DNA from: Xanthobacteraceae bacterium
GTDB lineage: Bacteria; Pseudomonadota; Alphaproteobacteria; Rhizobiales; Xanthobacteraceae
Length of the DNA: 34,169 bases
Assembly (NCBI GenBank): GCA_028282095.1
Contig: JANQIP010000113.1
Location: 1 to 34,169 of the forward strand
Reading direction: 5' to 3'
The notes beneath the pieces were generated by a model. It made no database searches. It saw nothing but the letters and a program-made list of their open reading frames with translations, and was not told the origin of the DNA. Position numbers and translations under genes: made by a program. Below, one piece after another: positions 1 through 9,431 of this stretch (the first letter of the stretch is position 1; each line of letters opens with the position of its first letter).

Positions 1-442
1 TCCGGTGGCTCACGCTTTTTTTGCGCCGAACGCTGGCCGCCCTCACCGCCAGCCTGCAACCGGCCTCGGCCTGAAAATAGCTATCTTCACGGACGACGAT
101 TTAGTCTGGGAAGTTCTTTGAAACATCGTCCGGAGGACGGCCATGCGCGCCGGCCACCTGCTTGAACTGCACCTTTTGATCTACGAAGCCACGCCAGCAG
201 GGCATAGACGACTGCCGGAACCTGTCTGCACTCGCGAGTGTCTGACTCGGATCGCGATCCTGCTGCCGATCGTGCGAAACCGCGCTCTCTTGATTGGTGA
301 GCTTTGGTGAGTTCGATCCCGGTGAAGATGCCAACACGTGCCCCGTACGCGGTTCTCCGAGACCGCGCGCACGCCGCGGCGACCAGCCCGCGGATCGACT
401 CGCGCCTCAATATCCGAGCCAATTTGGTCGCGGGCCATTCCA
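1..442. other. No recognisable gene; rearranged DNA
   Basis: Short open frames exist on both strands but none has a recognisable domain, a good ribosome-binding site or a natural start. The first 74 bases could hold the 3' end of a plus-strand gene running in from the left, with a stop near 72-74, but nothing identifies it. The stretch abuts the broken ABC-ATPase fragment that ends near 443, so it is most simply read as debris of the same rearrangements. Confidence 0.4.
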
Positions 443-799
443 GACCCGCGCTCTTCTAGCGACTTCCTCTACCTCCTGCGCCGTGGCATCGGGTCGGCCG
501 GCGAGAATGTTGGCGCGAATCGAATCGTTCATCAGCCATGCCTCCTCGAGCACGACGCTGATCATTGAACTGAGATCCGTCCGCCCGATCCTGCGGATGT
601 CTACGCCACCGATCTCGATCGCGCCCTGACCCACGTCCCAAGAGCGGGCGGCCAATCTGACCAGCGTCGATTTCCCAGCACCCGACGGCCCCACGATTGC
701 AGTCAGACTGTTTTGAGCTACTTCCAAGTCGATACCTGCAAGCACCGAACTCTCGCCGCAGCCAAAAGTCACTTCGCGAAAGTGCACTGAATGGCCATT
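443..799 (-). pseudogene. ABC exporter ATPase domain fragment
   Basis: About 120 codons of an ABC-exporter nucleotide-binding domain are readable on the minus strand. Visible are an intact Walker A (GPSGAGKST), the IEIGGVDIR segment typical of MsbA/IrtB-type exporters, and a Q-loop region reading SVVLEEAWLMNDSIRANI, in which the usual Gln is Glu. The transmembrane domain that should precede it is missing. The frame runs into unrelated sequence after ARRARV, so the signature (LSGGQ), Walker B and H-loop are lost and the piece cannot be a working ATPase. It resembles the NBD of the intact exporter at 12850-14592. Its 5' edge is joined to the receptor pseudogene near 800, in a different frame. 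A dead fragment is very likely. Confidence 0.8.
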
Positions 800-2825
800 C
801 GTTGGCGATCGTATAACCGGGGATCTCGTAAGAGTTACCGACATCCCCTTGCCGTGCTCCGGTATAAGAAACATCAGCCGACAAGATTGCGTCGCTCGAC
901 GCACCAAAGAGGTAAATCGGATAACGTACATCCAGACCGGCGCTCGCCATCATATTTGGTGCATTTGGCACCTCATTGCCTTCCATAGCGCCATTTAGAG
1001 CGCTGAGTGAGTTCGGATCGACCAAGCCAGGCCTAGTTTGCGTCAGACCGAGCGCCCCCCGCACAGTTGTATAGGGCGTTATGTCTGCCGCGACTTCGAA
1101 CTCAGCGCCGTAACTTTGATAATCTTGATTGCCGAAAAATAGTGCGAACGTTGTTCCGTCGAAATCGAACAACTGACCATCACGAACGTCGTTGAAAAAC
1201 GCAGCGCCCGCGAGCTCGACTTGTCCGTCCATGAGCCGCGCCTTGGTGCCGATTTCGTAGGTCCAACTGTGGGTCGGAAGAAACGGAGGGGTATCGACAC
1301 CCAATTAGGCATTGACTGTATAGCACTCATACCCGCCCGAAGCATAGCCATTAGCAATGGACGCGTAACTGTTCCAGTTTTCGTTCCAACGCCAATCCAC
1401 CAATGCGCGGCCAGTTATGTAATCATCTTCCCATTCACCGCGCTGCGTGTACTCCGGAACCGAGCCTGGGAAGCCGTTCGATACAAACGTACTATCGAAA
1501 CGCTGCTCATCACGCGCTGCTCGCAACCCAGCCGAAAATGTAAGACGATAGGTCACCGGGATCGAAACGCCACCGAAAATCGCAAATGTCTCACCGTCGA
1601 TATCAGTATCGTAGGTACCGTTCAGAGTCAGCGTTATCGTACTTGTTTGCGTACGATCCTGGTAGAAGTCAGAGCGGAAATAGGATAGGCCGGCAACCCA
1701 ATCGATGCTCGCATCTTCACGAGAGTTCAAACGAAACTCTTGCGAAAAAATTGATTCCCCCTCGAAATTGATGCTGAGGTCTTCATCTGGATCGACGAAA
1801 TCGCTAAGCGGGCGGCCCGCGTTGAATGGTTTTTATGCTTCCAGGAAAGAATCGGTATCATCGGCGACAACGAATGTATCAATGTCCTGATACCCGGTTA
1901 GAGAAGTGGCGATAAAATGATCATGTTCCCACACCATATTGAGTGTCGTATGATTAATTGTGCGCTCGCCGATAGGTTCGATATCAGATCCGCCGACCGG
2001 AAAGTCCGGCACCTCAATCAGCATCAGGTGGGGATTTGATCGCTTGTCCTCCTCTCGGCCGATCGTCAATGATGCGCTGAATGGACCTTCTGATGAAAGG
2101 CCAAGGGTGACTCGGCCGGCCATGATGTCGGCATCGCCGTCTTCGCCGCCTATGATCGGATTGGGTATATCGCCGTCAAAGTTCTGCAGGCGAAAAGCCG
2201 CGCGACCAGCAAGGACGTTCGGTATAAGCCACCTGCCGGCAGCTCCATCAACGTTAAGAGTGCCGTTTTCTCCCAACTCAACACCAAGCCGCTGTTCGCG
2301 TTCGCCGTCTGCTCCGCGATTTACGACATTGACCGAGCCTCCGATTGCGTTGCGCCCGAACAGGGTGCCCTTGGGGCCGCGCAGCACTTCTACTCTTTCA
2401 ACATCAAAGAGCGTCGGAGAAAAACCGAACGAGGTCGTCGGAACACCATCCACCGAAAAACCAGCCGTGTTGTCCAGAGAGTTGAGTGGCGAGCCAAGCG
2501 GCCCAATTCCTCGAAAAGAGCCGAAGTGATTGCCCGGCTGCGCGAAATCGACAAAATTGTAGTTGGGTGTTCGTCGGGCGACTTCGGCGCCCGGCTCTAG
2601 ATTGCTCAGCTCTAGGTCACCGCCATCGACGACTGACGCGGCGACTGGAGCATCGAAAGCCTGCTCGGTGCGCTTGCGTGCTGTGACGACCATCGAATCG
2701 AGGACGGCAACCTCGTTTTCGCCCACCTCTTGTGCGATTATAGGAACCGGCACAATCATACATGCTGTGAGGGCGAGACACCCCGCAGAAGACCACAATC
2801 TCTTCAACCGCATTTGCTTACTCAC
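800..2825 (-). pseudogene. TonB-dependent siderophore receptor, nonsense-broken and 3'-truncated
   Basis: The first 330 codons (from ATG 2825) read as a signal peptide (hydrophobic LALTACMIVPVPIIA), a TonB-box-like DSMVVTARKR, and a plug domain with VERVEVLRGPKGTLFGRNA and GGSVNVV. The same frame then meets TAA at 1833-1835, continues as beta-barrel sequence (NAGRPLSDFVDPDEDLS, then WVAGLSYF), meets a second TAA at 1305-1307, and continues with barrel sequence (SWTYEIGTKARL, GAAFF) to about 800, where it runs into an ABC-ATPase fragment in another frame. The last strands and the terminal aromatic residue are missing. No frameshift is needed between the three blocks. It lies directly downstream of an AraC-type regulator on the same strand, as siderophore receptor genes often do. 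A pseudogene is the simplest reading; a truncated plug-only product from the first block is possible. Confidence 0.88.
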
Positions 2826-2883
2826 CCTGCTTCAATTCGATCAGGCCGGTATCATCATCCCAGAAATCGAGTAAGCGAGTTTT

Positions 2884-2917
2884 GGCGCGACGAAATAGTT
2901 CTTCGGCGTAACGAAAT
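2884..2917. promoter_or_regulatory. Candidate AraC-type direct-repeat operator
   Basis: Two direct repeats, GGCGCGACGAAAT (2884-2896) and GGCGTAACGAAAT (2905-2917), match at 11 of 13 positions with a 21-bp period, two helical turns. They lie 59-92 bp upstream of the receptor pseudogene and overlap the end of the AraC regulator gene. AraC-family proteins commonly bind direct half-sites spaced by two turns, so this may be the site for the adjacent regulator. The assignment rests only on pattern and position. Confidence 0.4.
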
Positions 2918-3906
2918 TAATGAGTACGCGAGGTTTGTTCCTCACGAGGGGAGCGACCATATCTCGTACGATATGCACTGGAAAAAGCCCCTGCATTGGT
3001 GAAGCCGACCCGATAGGCCACTTCCGAAATGCTAAGCGTGTGAGTTCTCAGCAAAAACTGTGCGATCTCAAGGCGCCGGTTGCGCACATGTCCAAATATC
3101 GTCGTCCCGAAAGTCTTGAGAAAATTCGCTCTCAAAGTCGTCACATTCACCCCCAGGGCTTTGGTCAGCATTTCGATCGACGGCGGCGTCGCCACGTCGT
3201 GGTCAAGCAACTCTCGCGCTCTCACGACCTGATCGTAGTGACGTTTCGACATTCCGTCCGGCGGGACCGCCGATCCTTCGATTAAACGGGCGGCTTCCGC
3301 CACAAAGGCTAACGCAGAGCCTTCAAGATAGAGCCTTTCTAGCGTTCCGGAACAACGGCGCTCGACCATCTGCGCAGCAGCAATTCGTAAGTCTTGCGAT
3401 TCTGGCAGCTTCATCGCCTTGAACTCGCAATCGAACAGCCGGTCGAGAACCTGCAATTGCCCGTCACCGTCCAAAGCCGCCATGCGTGTGAGAAACGACC
3501 GATCGAGCGTGAAGCCGCCCACGGCGGCCCGCCTCCCAGCCCTGCATATGGTGCTGCACCATCGCTGCATTCCAAAGCAAAGCAGCACAGGCCTGCCATG
3601 CTCAAATCCAATCTCCCCAACCCCGTCCACTTTCATTGGTCCGACGCTGCCAGAAAGCTGAACAGCGCAAATAACTGAAGGCTCGACGGTACTCTCAATC
3701 TGGAAATCCTTCAAGAATCGAACGTCATAACCGGTCGTCAACAGCCCTTGCTGAACCTCCAATCCTAAAAGCACGCCTTCCATCGACGGGCTGTTGACGG
3801 AACGGTGCGCCGCACCATCAACGATGGTGACAGGGAGCCGCTCGGCCACGGCGAGCATGTCCGAATAGTGAAGAGCTTGATCGGCTTGAAGGTGATTTTC
3901 TTCCAT
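2917..3906 (-). CDS. AraC-family transcriptional regulator
   Basis: A protein of about 329 aa whose last 100 residues form a typical AraC double helix-turn-helix: the first HTH is around LTKALGVNVTTLRANFLKTFG, and the second contains ISEVAYRVGFTNAGAFSSAYRTRYGRSP, close to the family consensus. The N-terminal 200 residues resemble the ligand-sensing part of PchR-like siderophore regulators only in length and position. ATG 3906 is chosen; an in-frame TTG six codons upstream (3924) is the alternative, and neither has a strong ribosome-binding site. The gene sits just upstream of the receptor pseudogene and so probably controlled it, perhaps in response to the ferric siderophore. The frame is intact, so the regulator may have outlived its target and could act elsewhere, for example on the intact uptake locus at 12850-20350. 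Confidence 0.85.
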   Translation of the reverse strand: MEENHLQADQALHYSDMLAVAERLPVTIVDGAAHRSVNSPSMEGVLLGLEVQQGLLTTGYDVRFLKDFQIESTVEPSVICAVQLSGSVGPMKVDGVGEIGFEHGRPVLLCFGMQRWCSTICRAGRRAAVGGFTLDRSFLTRMAALDGDGQLQVLDRLFDCEFKAMKLPESQDLRIAAAQMVERRCSGTLERLYLEGSALAFVAEAARLIEGSAVPPDGMSKRHYDQVVRARELLDHDVATPPSIEMLTKALGVNVTTLRANFLKTFGTTIFGHVRNRRLEIAQFLLRTHTLSISEVAYRVGFTNAGAFSSAYRTRYGRSPREEQTSRTH

Positions 3907-4295
3907 TTTCAAGACGCCATTCAAACGACGCCTTCAACTGACCGGATCAATCTCGGAGCGAGTTCTGTTGGATTTTCAGCACAACCTGCATAGTTGGCAA
4001 AAAAATCAAGTTTTCACAGCCCGTTCGCGCCGAAGGTTTGCCGGATGCATGTCGCGCCCACTGGTCGTCGGCCAAGCGTTCAGTACGATCTCCTACGCGA
4101 GTTTGCCGACCTGCGAAAAGAGAACCGCCTGCCTCGGGAAGCGGGAGAATCGCATATGAGTAGAAGGAGCGAGGCTTGCGGAAAGGAGGATAAGAGATTC
4201 TGTAGGGGCTTTCTATTTTTTGAGGAGGCCTAATGTAGTCATTTATTGCGATTTTGCGGGAGGCGCGCGATCCGATCCAGTTGATCCCGGCGGAG

Positions 4296-4432
4296 TTGCC
4301 GAGCTCATCCCAGATTGCACCGAAGGTACCATCGCCCACCAGCCCATGGTGAACCGACACGGGCTTGCCGCCTTTACGGCCCGCGCCCCCATATCCCCAG
4401 ACCATACCATCCTTGGTTTCGATCGTCGGCAT
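4296..4432 (-). pseudogene. Alpha/beta hydrolase N-terminal remnant
   Basis: The first 45 codons from ATG 4432 read like the start of an alpha/beta hydrolase: MPTIETKDG, then a GGKPVSVHHGLVGDGTFG stretch that resembles the first strand and the oxyanion HG motif, then WDELGN. The open frame continues to 3947, but the rest has no resemblance to the fold, and there is no nucleophile elbow or downstream triad. It is best read as the 5' scrap of a hydrolase gene joined to unrelated DNA. Recognition rests on a short stretch. Confidence 0.45.
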
Positions 4433-5600
4433 ACTCTTATGTCGCTCTATCGATAGGTTACAACACTAACAGCTTGCCACGGCGATCGGCCAGGATTTGG
4501 GCAGATGTTTCGAAAGCTGTTCTGTTGTTTTGAATGGTGAGTATTGTTGCTATCAGGCTACTCAGCTTGGCCTGGCCGCTCAACGCACAGACTTGCAACA
4601 AAGCGCAGCATCAATGATTGGAAATGACTGGATCCCCTCTCATTACCTCGAGCGTTGAAAGTGCCGTGCTTGGACCCACATCTCGATCCCTGCTGCAACC
4701 AGACGTGGCTACATCCAATTGCTTCCAATATGCTATCGGACAGGACCTTGAAGGTTTTGCCGCGCATATGGCAAAGCTCCACGAATCTGATTTAACTGAG
4801 GAAATTTGGTTATGGGGGTGCGCAAGCCACGGATGTCCGTGCGTTTCGACGAGCGGTTTGTGTAATCCTGGCAGGCCAGGCGCGCCGCCGTTCATGCGCC
4901 AGCGCAAGTCTTTCCACGCGCCATCTGTCCATGCCCTTGCACATTTCAGCCGTTTGCCGCCACGTCTCCATTGTGTCCGTTCCAGCTCCACATGAACGCC
5001 TCGGAGAAGCTGGAGGCGGTGGAAGCGGTCGTTCCGCCGCAGCTGCGCCGGGGTCGATCAAGGCGCCCGACGCGTTGACCGCCTCGCTCAGGTGGCCCTC
5101 GATCGCCACTGCCGGCTGAAGGAAATCGTGCCGCTCGAAGCCACGGGCGATGTCGCTGTTCTCTGTCTGCTACCCCGATCAGCGCGAAATGCCCGATCGG
5201 GCGAGCTTGCCGTCCGTTGCGGAGCCATGCTTCAATGTGAGACGACCAAAAAGCCCGACGCGCCTTGTTCGCAAACCACGACCGTCTCACCATCGCGCGA
5301 CCTCCCAATGAATGAATCCGGAGTTTCGAAAATCCGCGCGAAAGAAGCCGAGAACAACCGTGCAACATCCAAACGCTTACCAAAAACTTCGGGAATGATC
5401 CCAGAAGGAACGCTGATCGAACGAGCGCGAGATTAGAGGACCGGCACTGCGGTGTGCCAAAGCCCTGTTCGGGGCTTGGCTTATGCAGTGCCTGGCCCGA
5501 GGCGAGACATCCGACGACACTGCTTTCGCCGAGTTGGCGGGATCATTGCAACGCGCTCCATCGCAACCGAGGACAAGAGCGATCCGTATTCGTGCTGAAC
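4433..5600. other. No recognisable gene; probable decayed mobile DNA
   Basis: Overlapping open frames occur on both strands (for example minus 4810-5109 and 4946-5383, plus 5092-5436), but none shows a recognisable domain, and frames switch repeatedly. The arginine- and proline-rich translations are what random GC-rich frames give. The stretch ends in a relaxase scrap, so it is likely part of the degraded conjugative element. Confidence 0.4.
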
Positions 5601-5705
5601 GTTCGATCAGACCTAACGATTGAAGCGCAGGTAACAGCGACCGGCGTGACCTGGCTCGACCATCAGCTATTGGTGCGTGACAAACCTCCGTTGTCCGCGA
5701 CAAAT
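5601..5705 (+). pseudogene. Relaxase (DUF3363-type) fragment
   Basis: About 34 codons read VRSDLTIEAQVTATG, then VTWLDHQLLVRDKPPLSAT, which resembles a conserved piece of the VirD2/TraI-like relaxases with a DUF3363 domain found next to trb genes in alphaproteobacterial integrative elements. Upstream and downstream in the same frame there is no further similarity, and no catalytic tyrosine or histidine triad is present. It fits the broken trbG and trbI genes 3.5 kb downstream as a remnant of one conjugative element. The identification is from memory of the family pattern on a short stretch. Confidence 0.45.
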
Positions 5706-5903
5706 TCGGGGCCCGTTGTCGGAGCGAACGAACGCTGGTGGCCCGGGTCGGATGAAGAGAGCGGCTAACAGGTCAATGACCGAGACAGAATTAAACCGCA
5801 GATTGATCATGATTGACGGCCGTAGCGATTTCGTGTGTTGTGCCAATCTGAGGCGCGGTACCTCACCTGCGGCAAAGATGGCGAAGAAATCGGGATACTT
5901 AGC

Positions 5904-8294
5904 ATGACGAAAGCTCGCGAATACGGCTACTGGGTCACAGTGTCCATCTTCGCCCTACTATGCCTCATTTTGATTGCCGACCGAAACTTGCAATTTGCGC
6001 CCGATGTCACAACTTCGAGACAAAGTGAGCCGGTTGAACAGATTGTCGACTACGACACGGGAGCGCATCGGCGAAACGGCATGGGAGACGGACCGCGGCG
6101 ATTGTTTGGGGCTCTAGATGAGGTACCGCGTCGCTTCGCCGGTATGGAATCAACGATGCTGACCGGAGACCAGATCGAAGCGCTCCGACGTATTACACCT
6201 GCCGGCCAATATTTCATCTTGCGGGACCATATGGCTGCGCGCGGTTTGCAAACCGCAATCTTCAACGACGATTTCAATTCTTACGAAGCTCTGCTATCGC
6301 GTCATATTATTGATCGCCTACGATACGGAGTTCAACCCATTTCGCGTTGGTGGCACGCGAAGAAGAATTCCCAAGATTTCGACAAACTGACTTTGGTGGC
6401 GGAGATCGTACCCGATATCACGCCTCCCGTCGGTCCAGTAAAGATATTTTCAACTCGCCACGTGCAAGTCGGCCGGCATGCAATCGAGCTGGTGGCGTTT
6501 GCGTTTGCATTATCTGACAACTTTTACTTGTCAGCTTTGGCATCTTTTCCTGTTGCCGAAGAGTTCGAACAGCCTGCCATTTATCTTTCTTTTCCCGGTT
6601 GCGGCGAGTCGCTCGATCGGCGATCGACCCATGGCCAAATCCAAAACAGAATGGTGCAAGCAGCTTCATACGGCGTAATCGGCTTGCACGTCGAGCTGTT
6701 CTGCAACAACGGGTTTATGAACTCTCCAGAGAATTCCTTCGGGATTTTGAATTATGTATCTGCCTACGGGTTGCAATTCGGCGCCGATAATTTGCGGGAA
6801 CTCGTCGCGCGTCGAAGCATGGAAGTTTTGAAAACTCAGTTTGGCGTCCAAAATGCGAAGGTCTACCCTACAGGACATTCGACGTCAGTCCCTACTGCAA
6901 TAATGGCTGCAAAGGTCTTGCCCGAAGCTGGCGGTTTGGTTCTTGTTGCAGGTTCCAACAGCAGCCGAAATCCCTTAGCTTGTCCCGAGGCTGATGATGC
7001 TCGCAGCCAGGACCAATCACCCAATCTTCCTCTGGAACGCGCTGGCCATTTCATAACGACTGGTAGCCCATGGTCTTACTGGTATCCGGAAAATATTGTC
7101 TCTGGCAGGACAATTGAAAGTAGGACCCCAAAATTCCCACATTGCGCTCCTGATACGTTTGCACAATTAAAGCGTTTGTATATAATTGGTCTCGGTGACC
7201 CTACGTCAAGTTATGATGCGTTCGAGGCCTCGATCGAGTCGGAGATTGAAGTTGGTAAGCTTTATCGCGACAAGTCCGATCCGAGCGCATATTTTGTATT
7301 TGTTGACGGAAATCATAATCACGGACTCCCCCGATCTGAGATCGCTCTTGCCTGGATTAGGTCGATTCACGCCGGCGGTGGAATTTCACTTCGCGAAACT
7401 ATCGGGGCATCGTTAAGCGATTTAGAGGCCAATCCGTTTATCGCGGCGGAAGATTTGTTCCCGGATTTCGCGGCTTGGCGTGAGACGGGTGTCCAATCGA
7501 TGCAAGACTGGACCCAGTCCATGATCGCTGCGCACCCGCGCCGGCCGCGTAACACTGAAGCGGATGCCTTCAAGGCCGAAGTTCGGACGATGATGAATGT
7601 AGAATTCTGGGGGCAAGCGTCGGAGCTCGTAGGCTCCTATGTCTCAGAGATCGCGACCCTGTCTTGGCTAGACGAACGGTTTAAAGTCGAATTTGCGAAG
7701 ATACCGATCAATTACATGATTGATGTCTCGGCGACTATCATTACACCTTTAGGTACCGCAGAGTCCGATCGACCGATTTTGTGGGGGAGCACGCGGTACG
7801 TGCTGCCGGACGAGCAAGAGTTGAAGGAACTGTTGTCGCAACGACGGCCGATCATCGTGTTCCAGTATCTTGGACACGGTCTGGCACGCGACAATGCGTT
7901 CGGAACTGGTGTCTTGATGCAGCGATTGGAGACGGCCTCACCGCTTCACGCGTTGGCCTATCTGACTGTCCAGCGCATACTCGATTTTCACCAATCTCGC
8001 CTCGACGACGGCCAAGTATTGCAGGCGTTGCTGTGCGCGGACGGAATTTCGGATGCAATCTACGCGCAAATCGCCGGCTCGCTTATCGATCGCGTTTCCA
8101 CGGTCCACATCAAAAATGGAGTTCGATCGATCACCGAGTTTTTGAACGTGGACCCGCTGCCGACAAGTCCGTCGATACTCTATGCAGGGAACATATTTCA
8201 TCGATTTGATTTGGAGGATTTTCGACGGCTTGCGTCGTCGACGAGTTTTATATTCGAAGAAAGTGCGTGGCAGCCGGATTGGGGTATCTTTTGA
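5904..8294 (+). CDS. Membrane-anchored alpha/beta-hydrolase-like protein, large, unknown function
   Basis: An intact gene of 796 aa. Residues about 9-25 form one hydrophobic helix without a clear cleavage site (VTVSIFALLCLILIA), suggesting an N-terminal anchor with the bulk in the periplasm. Residues about 150-500 look like an alpha/beta hydrolase: strand AIYLSFPGCGES, a nucleophile elbow GHSTS with Ser326, a following strand GLVLVAG, candidate acid Asp432 (IIGLGDP) and candidate His471 or His473 (DGNHNHG). The last 300 residues are not recognised; they contain IIVFQYLGHG and end in DWGIF. ATG 5904 is chosen because the hydrophobic helix follows it at once; GTG 5835 is in frame but adds an unlikely leader. 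The ribosome-binding site is weak. It lies alone between dead relaxase and trb fragments, and its base composition looks more AT-rich than the uptake locus. Cargo of the former element is plausible. Confidence 0.75.
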   Translation: MTKAREYGYWVTVSIFALLCLILIADRNLQFAPDVTTSRQSEPVEQIVDYDTGAHRRNGMGDGPRRLFGALDEVPRRFAGMESTMLTGDQIEALRRITPAGQYFILRDHMAARGLQTAIFNDDFNSYEALLSRHIIDRLRYGVQPISRWWHAKKNSQDFDKLTLVAEIVPDITPPVGPVKIFSTRHVQVGRHAIELVAFAFALSDNFYLSALASFPVAEEFEQPAIYLSFPGCGESLDRRSTHGQIQNRMVQAASYGVIGLHVELFCNNGFMNSPENSFGILNYVSAYGLQFGADNLRELVARRSMEVLKTQFGVQNAKVYPTGHSTSVPTAIMAAKVLPEAGGLVLVAGSNSSRNPLACPEADDARSQDQSPNLPLERAGHFITTGSPWSYWYPENIVSGRTIESRTPKFPHCAPDTFAQLKRLYIIGLGDPTSSYDAFEASIESEIEVGKLYRDKSDPSAYFVFVDGNHNHGLPRSEIALAWIRSIHAGGGISLRETIGASLSDLEANPFIAAEDLFPDFAAWRETGVQSMQDWTQSMIAAHPRRPRNTEADAFKAEVRTMMNVEFWGQASELVGSYVSEIATLSWLDERFKVEFAKIPINYMIDVSATIITPLGTAESDRPILWGSTRYVLPDEQELKELLSQRRPIIVFQYLGHGLARDNAFGTGVLMQRLETASPLHALAYLTVQRILDFHQSRLDDGQVLQALLCADGISDAIYAQIAGSLIDRVSTVHIKNGVRSITEFLNVDPLPTSPSILYAGNIFHRFDLEDFRRLASSTSFIFEESAWQPDWGIF

Positions 8295-8891
8295 CCCTAT
8301 TGAAATTGATCTGCGTCGTTAGCAACGTAAATTATCTGAAAAGAAAATTTGGCCGATCCTCATCCAAGCTTGCGAAACTCGGGCTGTTACCACCGCAGTT
8401 TTCTTGTGCGGTGCTCTTCTCCCGGATTTTCGGCTAGTTGAACCTGGAAGGTCAAAATTCCGTACACCGAGCGCCAAGTCTCGGTCACGAGCAGCTGGGG
8501 TTCCCGCGGTCTCTCCCGCTGGCGGACCGGAGCCGTCGGCGGGTTCCAAGAGCTCGCTCGGTGTCCTGCGCCACAGCGCGCTGAGGCAGCTCATTGGCGA
8601 TCGGCTGAACTCGGAGCCAGCGTTTGTCCGTTCTCCTCGCGGGAGTCCTCGCCGTTTCTATGGCCCGCGTTGCCGTCGCTCCTCACGTCGCCGTCGAGCA
8701 GTTTGGAACCGTAAGCACTGCTGTAACAGCAAACCAATATAATCGACCGATCGGCCGTACCCTCCTCTTTACGTTGCCACTGAATAGGGGCAAGGTTCCG
8801 CGGAGGAGTCAGCTTTGGCTGGCAATAGCTTGCCTGGTCATCATTGCCCGGGGTGAATAATTTATGAAAAATATCTTGTCTGAAGATCAGC
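8295..8891. other. No recognisable gene
   Basis: About 600 bases between the hydrolase-like gene and the toxin/trbG chimera. Several 70-110-codon frames on both strands overlap each other without a domain, start context or conserved motif. I see no strong hairpin followed by a T-run after the stop at 8294. Probably more degraded element DNA. Confidence 0.4.
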
Positions 8892-9120
8892 TTGGGCGCT
8901 GAGCGAACGGGCAAGACGCCGGTCATCTTCTACCGCACCCTGTCCGGCACCGACGTGGTGCGAAACTGGCTGCGCGGGCTGAACGAGGGCGATCGCAATG
9001 CCATCGGCCAGGACGTCATACGGGTTCAGTATCGACAGCCCGTTGGAATGCCGCTTTGCTGCCCGATGGGCGATGGCCTCTGGGAAGTCCGGAGCAACCT
9101 TCCCAGCGGTCGGATTGCAC
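8892..9120 (+). pseudogene. HigB/Gp49-like toxin fragment
   Basis: About 75 codons read like the N-terminal two thirds of a HigB/RelE-superfamily toxin of the phage Gp49-like (DUF891) type: KTPVIFYRTLSGTDVVRNWL, then NEGDRNAIGQDVIRVQY, then GMPLCCPMGDGLWEVRSNL and SGRIA. The family normally continues with a strand and a FIKKTQKTP-type basic tail that carries active-site residues. Here the frame passes at about 9121 straight into TrbG sequence. No antitoxin gene is seen next to it. A non-functional toxin piece is likely. Confidence 0.7.
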
Positions 9121-9431
9121 CCGTGTTGTTCAGCAATCTGCGTTTCCGCTACGCCATCGACGGTGACTATCCACCCTGGCGGCCGTTGCGCGCCTTTTGC
9201 GACGGCAAGAAAGTCTAGATCGCGTTTCCGCGCGGAATCGGCCAAGGCGAAATGCCGCCGCCCTTCGTCATCGGCGCGGCGGGCGGGACGTCGGAACTCG
9301 TGAACTACCGCGTGCGCGGCAACCATATGATTGTGGACCGGCTGTTCGCTGCTGCCGAGCTGCGCCTCGGCGACGGCCGCTCCGAACGGCGCGTCCGCAT
9401 CATGCGGATTGACCGGAGAGCGCTGTGGTGA
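9121..9431 (+). pseudogene. trbG: TrbG/VirB9 C-terminal fragment with in-frame TAG
   Basis: The frame of the toxin fragment continues as the C-terminal part of TrbG, the VirB9-like outer-membrane-core protein of conjugative type IV secretion: NLRFRYAIDGDYPPWRPLRAF, a TAG stop at 9216-9218, then in the same frame FPRGIGQGEMPP, ELVNYRVRGNHMIVDRLFAA and AELRLG, ending TGA 9429-9431. The N-terminal half of TrbG is missing. The end overlaps the GTG start of trbI at 9425, as in working trb operons, so ancestral gene order is preserved. A pseudogene by truncation and nonsense mutation. Confidence 0.8.

Noticed and set aside
1305..1835. Stop-codon recoding (readthrough) of the receptor as a functional mechanism
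   Set aside because: The gene is also truncated at its 3' end by a fusion, so the full barrel cannot be made even with readthrough. The observation is kept as a finding but not called as recoding.
8892..9218. A working toxin-antitoxin pair
   Set aside because: The toxin lacks its C-terminal third and no HigA-like helix-turn-helix gene lies next to it.
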